In this document: piece by piece, positions 23,705 through 32,590 of the stretch
How positions within the stretch are numbered: position 1 is the first letter of the stretch
Layout of the letters: the number at the start of each line of letters is the position of its first letter
DNA from: Pseudobacter sp.
GTDB lineage: Bacteria; Bacteroidota; Bacteroidia; Chitinophagales; Chitinophagaceae
NCBI GenBank assembly: GCA_017849455.1
Contig: JAFIGX010000024.1
Span: forward strand, 62,001 to 126,000
DNA: 64,000 nucleotides
Reading direction: 5' to 3'
Notes under the pieces: generated by a model
Database searches by the model: none
The model's input: the letters and a program-made list of their open reading frames with translations, nothing else
What the model was told of the DNA's origin: nothing
Program-made: the position numbers and the translations under genes

Positions 23705-24714
23705 AATACGATGGTTAAATGTACTGAAAAGGTATAGGCTTCCTTTTTGATGGAGAGTGTGTACCGGTCTTTGTACAATAGCTCCAGCCTTCTTTTCGCA
23801 TTGTTGAGACCGATGCCTCCGGTTAGCGGTTCATCGTCTTCATAGGAATTCTCGCACTCGAATTGGATGCGGTTACCGGCTTGTTGCAGCCGTACCCGGA
23901 TGGTATTGGGCCGGGTTTCATAACGGCTGCTGAATTTGAAAGCATTTTCCACGAAGGCGATGAAGATGAGCGGGGCTACTTTCAGGTTTTTGTTTTCCAC
24001 GATGATCTCCAGTGATACCTGCAGGTTGCTGTCGCTCCTGGCTTTTTGCAGGGCTACATAATTTTCGAGATAGATCATTTCCTTTTCGAGGTCTACCCAA
24101 TCCACATCGGCTTCATATAGATTGTACCGGAGGAGATCGGAGAACTGCACGAGGATATCCCTAGCCTGTTGGTTCTCCTTGTCGATGGAACCATAAATGG
24201 TATTCAGCCCATTGAACAGGAAATGCGGATTGATCTGTGCCCGCAGGTATTTCAGTTCTGTCTGCAATTGGTTGATCTGGATATTTTTCACCTGCTGCCG
24301 CTGGTCGTACCATTTCAGTGTGAAATAAAGCATGGACGCAATGATGAGGAACCAAACGGCATAGATGAAGTTCCAGAGAAAGTAGGAGGAAAACCGCATG
24401 GGTTCTTCAGGCCATACGATATTGTCCCAGTACCACTGGATGGTGGTGCGCGATATTGTATAGAGAACGATCATGAAGAGGATACCCGGGATATAGAGCC
24501 AGAGCTTTCTTTTTTCGAGGACCGAATATCTCAGCAGCAAGGCATTTCCATAGATGAGCAATGCCATCAGGGCAAAATACATGAGCAGGGGAGTGATGCT
24601 GAAAAGCCATCCTCTCCTCTTCACATACCCTTGCAGCTCCATGATCATGAATACGGCATACATCAATCCGAAGAGCAGGGGAAAAACATATTTTACTGGG
24701 AAATTGATTCGCAA
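23701..24714 (-). CDS. LytS-type sensor histidine kinase
   Basis: 337 residues. Four predicted membrane helices lie within the first 145 residues (YVFPLLFGLMYAVFMIM, LLMYFALMALLIYG, LWLYIPGILFMIVLY, FIYAVWFLIIASMLYF). The phospho-acceptor block is LRAQINPHFLFNGLNTIYG with His164, then a GHKL ATPase domain with FVENAFKFSS and GGIGLNNAKRRLELLY. The start is uncertain: the frame opens with TTG at 24714, and the next ATG would remove part of helix 1. It is the first gene of the seven-gene minus-strand run and is coupled to its regulator by an ATGA overlap. Divergent from the ankyrin gene. Confidence 0.9.
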   Translation of the reverse strand: MRINFPVKYVFPLLFGLMYAVFMIMELQGYVKRRGWLFSITPLLMYFALMALLIYGNALLLRYSVLEKRKLWLYIPGILFMIVLYTISRTTIQWYWDNIVWPEEPMRFSSYFLWNFIYAVWFLIIASMLYFTLKWYDQRQQVKNIQINQLQTELKYLRAQINPHFLFNGLNTIYGSIDKENQQARDILVQFSDLLRYNLYEADVDWVDLEKEMIYLENYVALQKARSDSNLQVSLEIIVENKNLKVAPLIFIAFVENAFKFSSRYETRPNTIRVRLQQAGNRIQFECENSYEDDEPLTGGIGLNNAKRRLELLYKDRYTLSIKKEAYTFSVHLTIVL

Positions 24715-24754
24715 GGCAACGGTTGATTTGGTTACCTATAAAGTTATCCATTCT

Positions 24755-24769
24755 CCATGTTTTACATGG
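24755..24769. promoter_or_regulatory. Palindrome in the divergent promoter region
   Basis: CCATGT-TTT-ACATGG is a perfect 6-base inverted repeat located between the LytS-type kinase gene and the ankyrin gene. Its position just upstream of the kinase start suits an operator controlling the minus-strand operon. No regulator can be assigned. Confidence 0.4.
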
Positions 24770-24912
24770 CATAAAATATGGGCCGGAACGGCATTTCAGT
24801 GAAAATGGGGCAATTGCGTAAGGAATTACGCTACCTGTCACAATTGTTTTTTTATTTCTTATCTTATGGTAACTTTTCCGGTGACTATCTCCTAATACAA
24901 ATACCTGTTCAA

Positions 24913-26547
24913 ATGTCTTACGATATCAAGACCAAACTGGCCATGCTCCACCAACCTGATTCGTTGAAAAACGACCAGTTCAATATCTGGTCGCAGGGAA
25001 GGGGAGAAGATGTATGGGCCATGCTTTGTGCAAGTATGGCTGGTGATCTCGATACTATTCGAAAGCTGGTGGCGCGGGACCCCAAACTGGTCAATTGCTC
25101 TTATGCTTACCTCACACCGCTGCGATTTGCTGTGCGTGAAGACCAGCGTGCGGTGATCGACTATTTGATACAACATGGGGCCAGTAAAGGGGATGGGCAT
25201 GATTTGATCACGATTGCACGGGACCGTGCGTATACTGAATTGACGGCGTTTTTTGAACAGCAGTTCAAGGACCAGTACCATATATCGGCAAATGGTGAAC
25301 CATTGGCGGCGGCCATCAGGGAATTCGATACAGAAAAAGTGTACCGCATACTGGCTGATGATCCCGGTCTGGTCGATTCGGCCGATCGATCCGGCAATCA
25401 ACCGATCCATTGGGCAGTGCTGACAAGGCAACTGGCCGTGATCGATCACCTGCTCAAACTGGGCGCCAACATCAATGCCATGCGGCCTGACGGGGCCAGC
25501 CCGATCGATCTCACCAATGGGGATTATCATTACCGGAGCTGGTATCGTGATCTTCCTGCCACTGCTTTACAGAAGCATGAATTGTTGATCGGTCATCTCA
25601 TAGCGAGAGGCGCCTACTACAATATCAGTGTAGCCGCTAAAATGGGGGATATGGACAGGGTGGGTATCCTTCTCGATGAGGACCCTTCACTGGTCAACAA
25701 ATTACCGGCATACGTAAGTTATTATTCAGGATTGCCTTTGCGCAATGCCGCTGGCGCCGGGCATCTTGAAGTAGTGAGATTGTTGCTGAAGCGTGGCGCC
25801 AATCCCAATGAACCAGAACCGGGGATCGCGCCGGAAGGGGGCGCTTTACATGCTGCCCTTGGGCGTGGTCATCTGGCTATTTCCAAACTATTGCTGGAGC
25901 ATGGCGCCAATCCTAATGCCTCTGTGGAATCGTCGGGCAATTGTATGTCTATTGCCCATCATTGGGGTGCGTCGAAAGAGGTGATCGATCTGCTGGCCTC
26001 CTATGGTGGATCGAAAACGGTGGAACTTGTCTGTTATGATGGAGATATAGAAATGCTCTCCACGATGTTCCGCGCCAATCCCAACCTGTATGTAGATCAG
26101 TATGCCGTCGACGGCGCTATCCAGGAAGGGCAACAACAATTGCTGGAATTGATCTTGCGGTTTCAGCCCAACCGGTTACGAACCCATGCGCTTCAGCGGG
26201 CCGTTGCACCTGAATTTGCCCGTTGGCTGATGGAGCATGGCCTCGATCCTAACCGGGGCAACTGGCTTGGCATGACACCATTGCACCAGGCTGCTTCCAA
26301 TGGGAACATCGAACATGCAGCCGCTTGCCTGGAATTTGGCGCTGACATCGATCAGATCGATGGCGATTCCTTCTCAACGGCACTGGGCTGGGCCGCGAGA
26401 GAAGGTCAAAAAGAAATGGTGGAATGGCTGTTGACGAAAGGTGCTGATCCACGCCTGCCTGTGGAAGAGCCCTGGGCATTGCCGTTGGCGTGGGCAAAAA
26501 GGCGGGGCCATCAGGAGATCGTTGAGATCTTGCAGGGAGGCAAATAA
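24913..26547 (+). CDS. Ankyrin-repeat protein
   Basis: About 544 residues from the ATG at 24913 (MSYDIKTKLAMLHQP); the frame is open further upstream, but that part looks non-coding. No signal peptide or membrane helix. Ankyrin units run through the whole protein, for example NQPIHWAVLTRQLAVIDHLL, LPLRNAAGAGHLEVVRLLLK, GALHAALGRGHLAISKLLLE and MTPLHQAASNGNIEHAAACL. I count roughly ten or more. Ankyrin arrays bind partner proteins; no catalytic domain is attached. Upstream, TAACTTTTC at 24870-24878 with TTG 23 bases before it could be the promoter. A VOC protein gene follows 37 bases downstream. The cellular role is unknown. Confidence 0.9.
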   Translation: MSYDIKTKLAMLHQPDSLKNDQFNIWSQGRGEDVWAMLCASMAGDLDTIRKLVARDPKLVNCSYAYLTPLRFAVREDQRAVIDYLIQHGASKGDGHDLITIARDRAYTELTAFFEQQFKDQYHISANGEPLAAAIREFDTEKVYRILADDPGLVDSADRSGNQPIHWAVLTRQLAVIDHLLKLGANINAMRPDGASPIDLTNGDYHYRSWYRDLPATALQKHELLIGHLIARGAYYNISVAAKMGDMDRVGILLDEDPSLVNKLPAYVSYYSGLPLRNAAGAGHLEVVRLLLKRGANPNEPEPGIAPEGGALHAALGRGHLAISKLLLEHGANPNASVESSGNCMSIAHHWGASKEVIDLLASYGGSKTVELVCYDGDIEMLSTMFRANPNLYVDQYAVDGAIQEGQQQLLELILRFQPNRLRTHALQRAVAPEFARWLMEHGLDPNRGNWLGMTPLHQAASNGNIEHAAACLEFGADIDQIDGDSFSTALGWAAREGQKEMVEWLLTKGADPRLPVEEPWALPLAWAKRRGHQEIVEILQGGK

Positions 26548-26584
26548 TTCATGATCTATTTTCACAAAAAATGATGATCCGGTT

Positions 26585-27067
26585 ATGACCAATACAAATG
26601 ATCCAAAACAGGGGTTGGACCTGCGGGGAGTTTGCCCGCTCCTGCTCGTATACGATATGCCCACTTCCATCCATTTTTATTGCGATGTGCTGGGGTTTAA
26701 AGTGATGGGTGATTACCGGGAAGACCGGCAATATGAATGGGTATTGCTTCGTCTGCACAATACTGAACTGATGCTGGAACCGATCTATCCGGCCGCGAAG
26801 CGGCCGGCATTGCCCGATCCCGCAAGAACGCAGGCCCATGCCGATACAGCCTTGTATTTCGGCTGCCCTGATCCTGATGCTGCGTATGTTCATTTACGTA
26901 AGCATGGGATCGAAGTGGAGAAGCCACGGGTTGCTTCTTATGGCATGAAACAGCTATACCTCCGCGACCCGGACGGATACCAGATCTGCTTTCAATGGGC
27001 CTATTCCCAACAGTCGATCGACCAATGGAAAGAATGGTATGATCCTGACCCCGACAGGGCTACTTAA
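26585..27067 (+). CDS. VOC-family (glyoxalase/bleomycin-resistance fold) protein
   Basis: 160 residues. The paired beta-alpha-beta-beta-beta units are visible: LLVYDMPTSIHFYCDVLGFK, then WVLLRLHNTELMLEP, a second unit TALYFGCPDPDAAYVHLRKHG, and the typical ending LYLRDPDGYQICFQW. VOC proteins include glyoxalases, extradiol dioxygenases and antibiotic-binding resistance proteins. His/Glu metal ligands of glyoxalase I are not clearly complete, so it may be a binding protein of the bleomycin-resistance type. It follows the ankyrin gene closely and may share its transcript. The specific substrate cannot be told. Confidence 0.85.
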   Translation: MTNTNDPKQGLDLRGVCPLLLVYDMPTSIHFYCDVLGFKVMGDYREDRQYEWVLLRLHNTELMLEPIYPAAKRPALPDPARTQAHADTALYFGCPDPDAAYVHLRKHGIEVEKPRVASYGMKQLYLRDPDGYQICFQWAYSQQSIDQWKEWYDPDPDRAT

Positions 27068-27248
27068 AAACCTTAATGCTAAAGCCTGTACCAAAAGCGG
27101 ACAGTTTTTGTATCGAAAGTGAACAAATTTCCATTCATAATACAAATACTAAATTGTAAATCAGTCATTTGACATTCTGGCATTCACTTTTCGCAAATTA
27201 TCCCTGTGAAATCCTGCCCATTACACTTTAACGAATTACTGATTTGCT

Positions 27249-29699
27249 ATGAGTAGAAATTTTTTCAAGGGTACCTACCGGAACCTTTTGCGCAATAAAG
27301 GATTTTCCCTCATCAATATTACAGGTTTGGTTGTTGGCATTACCGCATGCTTATTGATCCTTCAGTATGTAAGTTTCCAATTAAGCTTCGACAGGTTTAA
27401 CAAAAATGCAGGAGATATTTACAGGGTTACCAATGATCGTTATCAAAATGGGAAACTGATCCAACATGGCACTATTACTTACTCGGCAATTGGAAAGGCA
27501 ATGCAGGATGATTTTCCCGAAGTGATTAATCATACACGTATGCGCCCGGTGTACGGGGTTGTGATGAACGGGGATAAAAAAATCGGTGATCAGCAGGGAT
27601 ACGCTGTTGATAATTCTTTTCTGGATATGTTTTCTTACCCGTTGATCGCTGGTGATGAGCCCACATCGTTAAAAGAACCGTATTCGCTTGTCCTTTCCAA
27701 AACACTTGCTCATAATTTATTTAGCAATAAAAACAATAACTATGCTGAAATAATTGGGAGGATCATCAGCTTTGAAGGCAGGGTCTGTAAGGTGACTGCT
27801 GTTTGTGAAGATCCCCCGGAAAATTCCCATCTGAAGTTTAAATTTTTATTGTCATACGTTACATTTTATAGCGGTGAAGATTCATGGAAAAAGGCAGATT
27901 ATGATTTTACAGATTCTGATTTCTGGCATTATGTTCAACTAAAACACGGAACAGATCATAAAGTCCTGGAAGCAAAGCTGCTCGCCTTTAGCGAAAGACA
28001 TTTTCAGGGCAGTAAGGTTTCAGGAAGTGTTGAAAAGTTCTACTTGCAACCCCTGATCAAAGTGCATTTGTATTCTGACTATGAGTATGAACTGGCAAAT
28101 ACGGCAAGTGCAACTGTTGTCTGGTCAATGCTGATCATTGCATCACTGATCATCTCGATTGCCTGGGTGAATTATATCAATCTTGCTACTGCGAAATCCG
28201 CTGAACGGGCAAAGGAAGTGGGGATAAGAAAGGTAAGCGGCGCAACCAGATCACAATTGATAAAGCAGTTCCTGATGGAGTCTTTCATGGTTAACATTAT
28301 TGCTTTATGTTTGGCTGTATTGCTGGTTACATTGTTGCAATCATCATTCAACAACCTCATTCAACATCATCTTTCATTTGCATATCTTTTTAATAATGGC
28401 CTGGGCGGATTGAATGTATTGGCCTTGCTGTTGTCGGTATTTGTTGCCGGCATTTTTATCTCCGGGTTCTATCCTGCATTTGTATTGTCTTCATTCAAAC
28501 CGATACTTGTTTTAAAAGGAAAATATACAACGTCGTCAAGAGGCATCCACCTCCGAAAAATTCTGGTAGTGAGCCAGTTTGCCATAACCATTGCCTTGAT
28601 CATCAGCTCATTCGTTGTGTATAGTCAAATGCGGTTTGTAAGCAAACAGGATCTGGGTATCAATCTTTCCCAGGTATTGGTTGTGCGGGGGCCTGGGTTA
28701 ACGCAGTTTGATTCAACTTTTATTACCAGGTCCGATGCCTTTCAAAATGAATTAAAGAAGATACCTCATGTAAAAAATGTTGCCAATTCATGGAGTGTAG
28801 CCGCTGATGAAATGGGCCGAGATTTTGATTTGAGTGTAAGCAATGACGAACATGCCGATCATTTTACAACAAGAAAGGCTGGTGTCAGTCCTGAATTTAT
28901 AAACGTCTATAATATCAGGTTGTTAGCGGGGAGAAACTTTGACAACAGGGATTATAATACAGACAAGAATAAGATCCATAATATCATGCTTAATGAAAAC
29001 GTATCAAAGCTACTCGGCTTTGCAACGCCAGGGCATGCTATAGGCAAAACCATTTATGTTGAAGGAAGACAGTGGGATGTAATAGGGGTAATTGCGGACT
29101 TTCATCAAAAATCTTTGCATCATCCCCTGGAGCCATTGATATTATTGCCTTTATACAGTACCTACAGTGCCTTCTCCGTTAAGGTCGATACAAAAGACAT
29201 AGCGGCAACAATGAAAGCGATCCATGCGAAATATGATGCCTTCTTCCCAGGCAATCTTTTCGATTATTATTTTTTGGATGATAAGTTTAATCAGCAATAT
29301 GCGAACGATCTGCTGTTTGGAAAAGTGTTCGGCATTTTTTCTGCGCTTGCTATTTCAATTGCCTGTTTAGGATTGCTGGGGTTATCATTGTTTACAACAG
29401 CTCAACGCACAAAAGAAATTGGGGTGCGAAAGGTACTGGGTGCATCCATATCCAACATTGTCCTGCTGCTTTCAAAGGATTTTGTAAAGCTGGTGCTGAT
29501 TGCATTTCTTATAGCATCGCCTATTGCATGGTATATAATGAATAACTGGCTAAGCGGTTTTGCTTATCGGGTTAATATCAGTGCATGGATATTTATAATA
29601 GCAGCGTTCATATCCATCTTTATTGCATTGGCAACGATCAGCTTTCTGTCAATTAAAGCCGCCATAGCAAACCCGGTGAAGAGTTTGAGAATGGAATGA
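27249..29699 (+). CDS. MacB/FtsX-type ABC transporter permease
   Basis: 816 residues. The N-terminus MSRNFFKGTYRNLLRNKGFS leads into membrane helix 1 (LINITGLVVGITACLLILQY), then a periplasmic MacB-type domain of about 230 residues. FtsX helices follow near residues 285-420 with the conserved ERAKEVGIRKVSGATRSQL. A second periplasmic domain and a C-terminal FtsX unit with RTKEIGVRKVLGASISNIV complete the duplicated architecture. No ATPase gene is adjacent, as is common for these long permeases in Bacteroidota, where many copies share ATPases. Likely roles are lipoprotein or peptide export or mechanotransmission; the substrate is unknown. From here to about 30.9 kb the DNA is visibly more AT-rich than its surroundings. 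Confidence 0.93.
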   Translation: MSRNFFKGTYRNLLRNKGFSLINITGLVVGITACLLILQYVSFQLSFDRFNKNAGDIYRVTNDRYQNGKLIQHGTITYSAIGKAMQDDFPEVINHTRMRPVYGVVMNGDKKIGDQQGYAVDNSFLDMFSYPLIAGDEPTSLKEPYSLVLSKTLAHNLFSNKNNNYAEIIGRIISFEGRVCKVTAVCEDPPENSHLKFKFLLSYVTFYSGEDSWKKADYDFTDSDFWHYVQLKHGTDHKVLEAKLLAFSERHFQGSKVSGSVEKFYLQPLIKVHLYSDYEYELANTASATVVWSMLIIASLIISIAWVNYINLATAKSAERAKEVGIRKVSGATRSQLIKQFLMESFMVNIIALCLAVLLVTLLQSSFNNLIQHHLSFAYLFNNGLGGLNVLALLLSVFVAGIFISGFYPAFVLSSFKPILVLKGKYTTSSRGIHLRKILVVSQFAITIALIISSFVVYSQMRFVSKQDLGINLSQVLVVRGPGLTQFDSTFITRSDAFQNELKKIPHVKNVANSWSVAADEMGRDFDLSVSNDEHADHFTTRKAGVSPEFINVYNIRLLAGRNFDNRDYNTDKNKIHNIMLNENVSKLLGFATPGHAIGKTIYVEGRQWDVIGVIADFHQKSLHHPLEPLILLPLYSTYSAFSVKVDTKDIAATMKAIHAKYDAFFPGNLFDYYFLDDKFNQQYANDLLFGKVFGIFSALAISIACLGLLGLSLFTTAQRTKEIGVRKVLGASISNIVLLLSKDFVKLVLIAFLIASPIAWYIMNNWLSGFAYRVNISAWIFIIAAFISIFIALATISFLSIKAAIANPVKSLRME

Positions 29700-29707
29700 A
29701 CCGGTAG

Positions 29708-29914
29708 GTCGATATTCGTTACCTGGAACGTCATTGGGTTATTGACAAAGTACCTTATGAAGTTTCGCTTCGAAGTGACTCGGCAATAGTCAGCCATCCT
29801 GATTTTTTACGGAAATACCCCGATCTTGTAAAGAGACTAAAGAAAAACCACATTGCTGCATATCCTGGCATTACTCCCACTCAATTGAGCCGGGTTTTTG
29901 GTTACCGTAAATAA
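29708..29914 (+). pseudogene. Crp/Fnr-family regulator, C-terminal fragment
   Basis: After a TAG at 29705-29707 the frame reads about 68 codons to a TAA at 29912-29914. It includes HPDFLRKYPDLVKRLKK, IAAYPGITPTQLSRV and GYRK at the end. Bacteroidota Crp/Fnr regulators end with a block such as IASYLGITPETLSRIR; the Tyr-Pro-x-Leu and Gly-Ile-Thr-Pro pattern here matches that helix-turn-helix. No start codon precedes it and the cyclic-nucleotide-binding domain is absent. It is therefore a gene remnant between the permease and DUF4199 genes. Without a homology search, the parent family remains a motif-based judgement. Confidence 0.65.
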
Positions 29915-30010
29915 ATTTTGACTTTCTCCACATTTGTAAAGGTTTTTTCATTTTAGCCTGTTCATCTTTGCGTCCGTAATCAACAATTGAATTCAAAAAA
30001 AATCAAGAAA

Positions 30011-30493
30011 ATGAAAAATTATAAAACAGAAATTAAGTGGGCATTCATTTTTACTGCAATGTTCCTCCTATGGATGACGATGGAAAAACTCGCAGGCTTA
30101 CACGATAAGCATTTAGCGCAACAGCAGTTTGTAACCATGTTGATTCTTATTCCTTCCTTTATTATTTATGTGCTTGCAATAAAGGACAAGAAAAAAAACT
30201 ACTATGCAGGAAATATAACTTACAAACAAAGTTTTATGAGTGGATTTATCCTTACCCTCTTTGTGGTTCTTCTAAGCCCTATCAATCAACTCATCACTTC
30301 CTGCATTATTACACCTGACTATTTTGCCAATGTGATTGAGCATACGGTTAAATCGGGAATGTTTACCCAAGAACAAGCCGAAGCTCAATTCAACATCAAA
30401 AGCTTTATTATTACAAGCCTCATTGGCGGACTTGTAACAGGTGCAATTTTTAGTGCCATCATTTCAATATTCACAAAATCAAAAACCAAATAA
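30011..30493 (+). CDS. DUF4199 family membrane protein
   Basis: 160 residues from the ATG at 30011 (MKNYKTEIKWAFIFTA); an upstream TTG adds eight codons and is less likely. Membrane helices are predicted at about 8-26, 43-60, 74-95 and 130-152. TYKQSFMSGFILTLF and ITPDYFANVIEHTVKSG fit the DUF4199 family, small four-helix Bacteroidota membrane proteins of unknown function. The DUF1801 gene starts two bases after the stop, so the two are co-translated. The region is AT-rich compared with the rest of the window, which may indicate a different origin. Confidence 0.85.
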   Translation: MKNYKTEIKWAFIFTAMFLLWMTMEKLAGLHDKHLAQQQFVTMLILIPSFIIYVLAIKDKKKNYYAGNITYKQSFMSGFILTLFVVLLSPINQLITSCIITPDYFANVIEHTVKSGMFTQEQAEAQFNIKSFIITSLIGGLVTGAIFSAIISIFTKSKTK

Positions 30494-30495
30494 TT

Positions 30496-30855
30496 TTGAG
30501 CAAGGCAAGCAAAATAGACGAGTTTGTAAGCAAACTCAAACACCCGATGAAAGCCGAAATTGAAGAGGCAATAAAAATAATTCGGGGTGCAAGCAAAGAT
30601 TTAGAAGAGGACGTAAAATGGGGAGGACCAAGTTTTGATTACAAAGAGCCAATGGCGACAATCAATCCAAGAATTACGGATTGCGTTATCTTCATTTTCC
30701 ACAAAGGAGAATTGATAAAGGACAAGAGCGGTTTGCTTGAAACAGCACCCAAAGGGAAAGCCTATTTGAGACTTCACTCTATGAAAGAAATAAAGGACAA
30801 CAAAGCGAACATTCAGAATATAGTAAAGGAGTGGATAAAAGTCATGAATAGTTAG
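30496..30855 (+). CDS. DUF1801 domain-containing protein
   Basis: 119 residues. No ATG is available before the conserved start, so the TTG at 30496, two bases after the DUF4199 stop, is taken as the initiator; the tight spacing supports coupling. Key features are FVSKLKHPMKAEIEEAIKII, EEDVKWGGPSFDYKEP and the C-terminal KANIQNIVKEWIKVMNS. These match the DUF1801 (YdhG-like) family, small soluble alpha/beta proteins of unknown function in which the W-x-x-P-x-Y segment is conserved. No signal peptide. Confidence 0.87.
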   Translation: MSKASKIDEFVSKLKHPMKAEIEEAIKIIRGASKDLEEDVKWGGPSFDYKEPMATINPRITDCVIFIFHKGELIKDKSGLLETAPKGKAYLRLHSMKEIKDNKANIQNIVKEWIKVMNS

Positions 30856-31068
30856 ATACGACACATTGTACAGAATGCCAGCCGCAAACAGCGGTTCGTA
30901 AAAAATGAAGCTGTTGAAAGTACGTCACCTGCACCGAACTTCTTCTTCCAATTGTGAAAACTGCCCGACAGGATCGAGTGCAGGTCGCAGAAAGCCTGAA
31001 TGCTCAAGCCGCTTTGCTGTTGTTAATGTAAATAAACGCTTTCAGGAAGTACATGCTACAGCCGCAAT

Positions 31069-31095
31069 AAAAAAGGTCGCACAAAATGCGACCTT
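31069..31095 (-). terminator. Intrinsic terminator downstream of tRNA-Leu(GAG)
   Basis: On the minus strand AAGGTCGCA (31095-31087) pairs perfectly with TGCGACCTT (31081-31073) across a five-base loop and is followed by TTTTATT. It lies eight bases beyond the 3' end of the tRNA. Confidence 0.88.
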
Positions 31096-31102
31096 CTTCA
31101 AG

Positions 31103-31186
31103 TGCCCAGGACAAGATTCGAACTTGCACGCCAGTTACGGCACTACCACCTCAAAGTAGCTTGTCTACCAGTTTCAACACCTGGGC
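31103..31186 (-). tRNA. tRNA-Leu (anticodon GAG)
   Basis: Read on the minus strand, the acceptor GCCCAGG pairs with CCTGGGC, with A as discriminator. The D arm holds AACTGGTAGACA. The anticodon stem CTACT/GGTAG encloses the loop TTGAGGT with GAG at positions 34-36. A class-II variable arm and a T loop with GTTCGAATC follow. The length of 84 bases is right for tRNA-Leu. CCA is not encoded. It is flanked upstream by the histidine kinase gene at 31221 and downstream by a strong terminator. Confidence 0.93.
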
Positions 31187-31220
31187 AACCGTTTCAGGGT
31201 TGCAAATGTATAACCTTTTC

Positions 31221-32387
31221 TCATTTCTTCGAAGCATTATTTTTTAAAACTATCCGGAAAGTAGTCCCTTTGCCCGGCTCTGAATGCTTTACGAACAATT
31301 GTCCCTTATGATACCGTTCGATGATCCGCTTGGATAAACTGAGCCCCAGCCCCCAACCTCTTTTCTTGGTAGTGAACCCCGGCTTGAATACCTTCCGTAT
31401 ATGCTGGCTGCTGATCCCTTTCCCTGTATCGGTAACATCGATGAAAACCGCATGGGGAAAGGGATGTATCGCTACCGTTATCTGCCCCTTTCCTTCCATG
31501 GCATCGAGCGCATTCTTCAACAGGTTCTCGATCACCCAATCGAACAGGGGTGGTGAGATCATGGCATTGACCACCGGCACATTGAATGAGTTCAGCGTGA
31601 ACTGTACTTTCCCGGTAGCCCTTTTGCGGATGTACTCGATCATGGAATCCACCTGGCTAACGAGGTCGTGCTCTTCGAGGCGGGGAGCGCTGCCGATCTT
31701 GCCGAAGCGGTCCGATACAAGTTTGAGCCGGTCGATATCCTTATCGAGTTCCTGTACGATCTTTTGGTTATCGGGGTTTTCTTTCAGCATTTCCGCCCAT
31801 CCCTGCAGGGAAGTGAGTGGTGTGCCCAACTGGTGGGCAGTTTCTTTGGCCATGCCGGCCCATACCTGGTTCTGTGATGACTTGAAACTGGTATTGAGGG
31901 CAGTGATGGTGATCACGATAAATAGTCCAACGATCAGTAATTGCACCAGGGGATAATAGCGTACCTGGTTGAGCAGGGAGGTATGTCCATAATAATATTT
32001 ATTGATATGGGCTGCATTGCGGGGATCTGTCCAAACGATGGCTTCATTCTGTGATTTGAATTCCCGCAGTTTATTTGGCAGGTAGCTGGAATCCTTTTCA
32101 ATACTGGCAGAATCGAGGTTGACGAATTGCGTGATCCTGTCTTTCTCATCCGTTTCAATGATGGGAATGGATTTGTTCTCGGTAATGATAATACCTGCCA
32201 GCTTATCTGTTACGCCGGTAGTATCGTTCAGCAGGAGTTTACCTGCTTCTACCCATTGCGCCACTTTCTGTCTTTCTTCCCTGGCGATGGTCCGGGCGAG
32301 GAATTGTGAATAAAAGATCGTACCACTGACAATGGCGATCGCAATAATGGCCAGTCCTGTTCTCCAGTTAAAAAGAGGCTGAATCAT
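31221..32387 (-). CDS. NtrY-like sensor histidine kinase
   Basis: About 388 residues from the ATG at 32387 (MIQPLFNWRTGLAIIAIAIV); the frame continues upstream through a repeat-rich, unlikely coding stretch. Membrane helices at about 10-27 and 147-166 flank a periplasmic sensor region of some 115 residues without a recognisable domain. The phospho-acceptor block is MAKETAHQLGTPLTSLQGW with His185, followed by an ATPase domain carrying VIENLLKNALDAMEG (N box), VTDTGKGISS (G1) and GWGLGLSLSKRII (G2). It is an orphan: no response regulator gene is adjacent. The stop is 34 bases from the tRNA-Leu gene on the same strand. Confidence 0.92.
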   Translation of the reverse strand: MIQPLFNWRTGLAIIAIAIVSGTIFYSQFLARTIAREERQKVAQWVEAGKLLLNDTTGVTDKLAGIIITENKSIPIIETDEKDRITQFVNLDSASIEKDSSYLPNKLREFKSQNEAIVWTDPRNAAHINKYYYGHTSLLNQVRYYPLVQLLIVGLFIVITITALNTSFKSSQNQVWAGMAKETAHQLGTPLTSLQGWAEMLKENPDNQKIVQELDKDIDRLKLVSDRFGKIGSAPRLEEHDLVSQVDSMIEYIRKRATGKVQFTLNSFNVPVVNAMISPPLFDWVIENLLKNALDAMEGKGQITVAIHPFPHAVFIDVTDTGKGISSQHIRKVFKPGFTTKKRGWGLGLSLSKRIIERYHKGQLFVKHSEPGKGTTFRIVLKNNASKK

Positions 32388-32403
32388 GCAACTAATATAC
32401 GCA

Positions 32404-32512
32404 AAGAATGAAGTAAGAGGTAGGAGGTCGGATGTATGAAGTGGCCGTAACCCGAAATCTCTAGCGATGGGGGTACTCTGATCTCGTATCTCAGACCTCA
32501 TACCTCATTCTT
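32404..32512. repeat. Imperfect inverted repeat with GAGGTATGAGGT-type units
   Basis: The left arm at 32404-32440 (AAGAATGAAGTAAGAGG, then TAGGAGGTCGGATGTATG) and the right arm at 32484-32512 (CGTATCTCAGACCTCA, then TACCTCATTCTT) are complementary with several mismatches. It sits between the divergent kinase and glycosyltransferase genes. Its purine-rich unit structure and lack of coding sense resemble the other intergenic repeat at 1065-1165 in design, though not in sequence. Confidence 0.6.
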
Positions 32513-32590
32513 CCTCCTTCCCTCTTGACCCAATCCGTAAAATAACGTTCCTTTGCATCCCGCTCCTTAGCGGATACATTGAACAGATTC

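Noticed and set aside
27168..27195. A sigma-54 promoter ahead of the FtsX-type permease (TGGCA then TTCGCA)
   Set aside because: The distance between the GG and GC elements is two bases longer than the required spacing and the -12 element is TCGC, not TTGC.
30905..31159. An 84-codon gene running into the tRNA-Leu region
   Set aside because: It reads through a terminator and the complementary strand of a tRNA, with no protein-like features.
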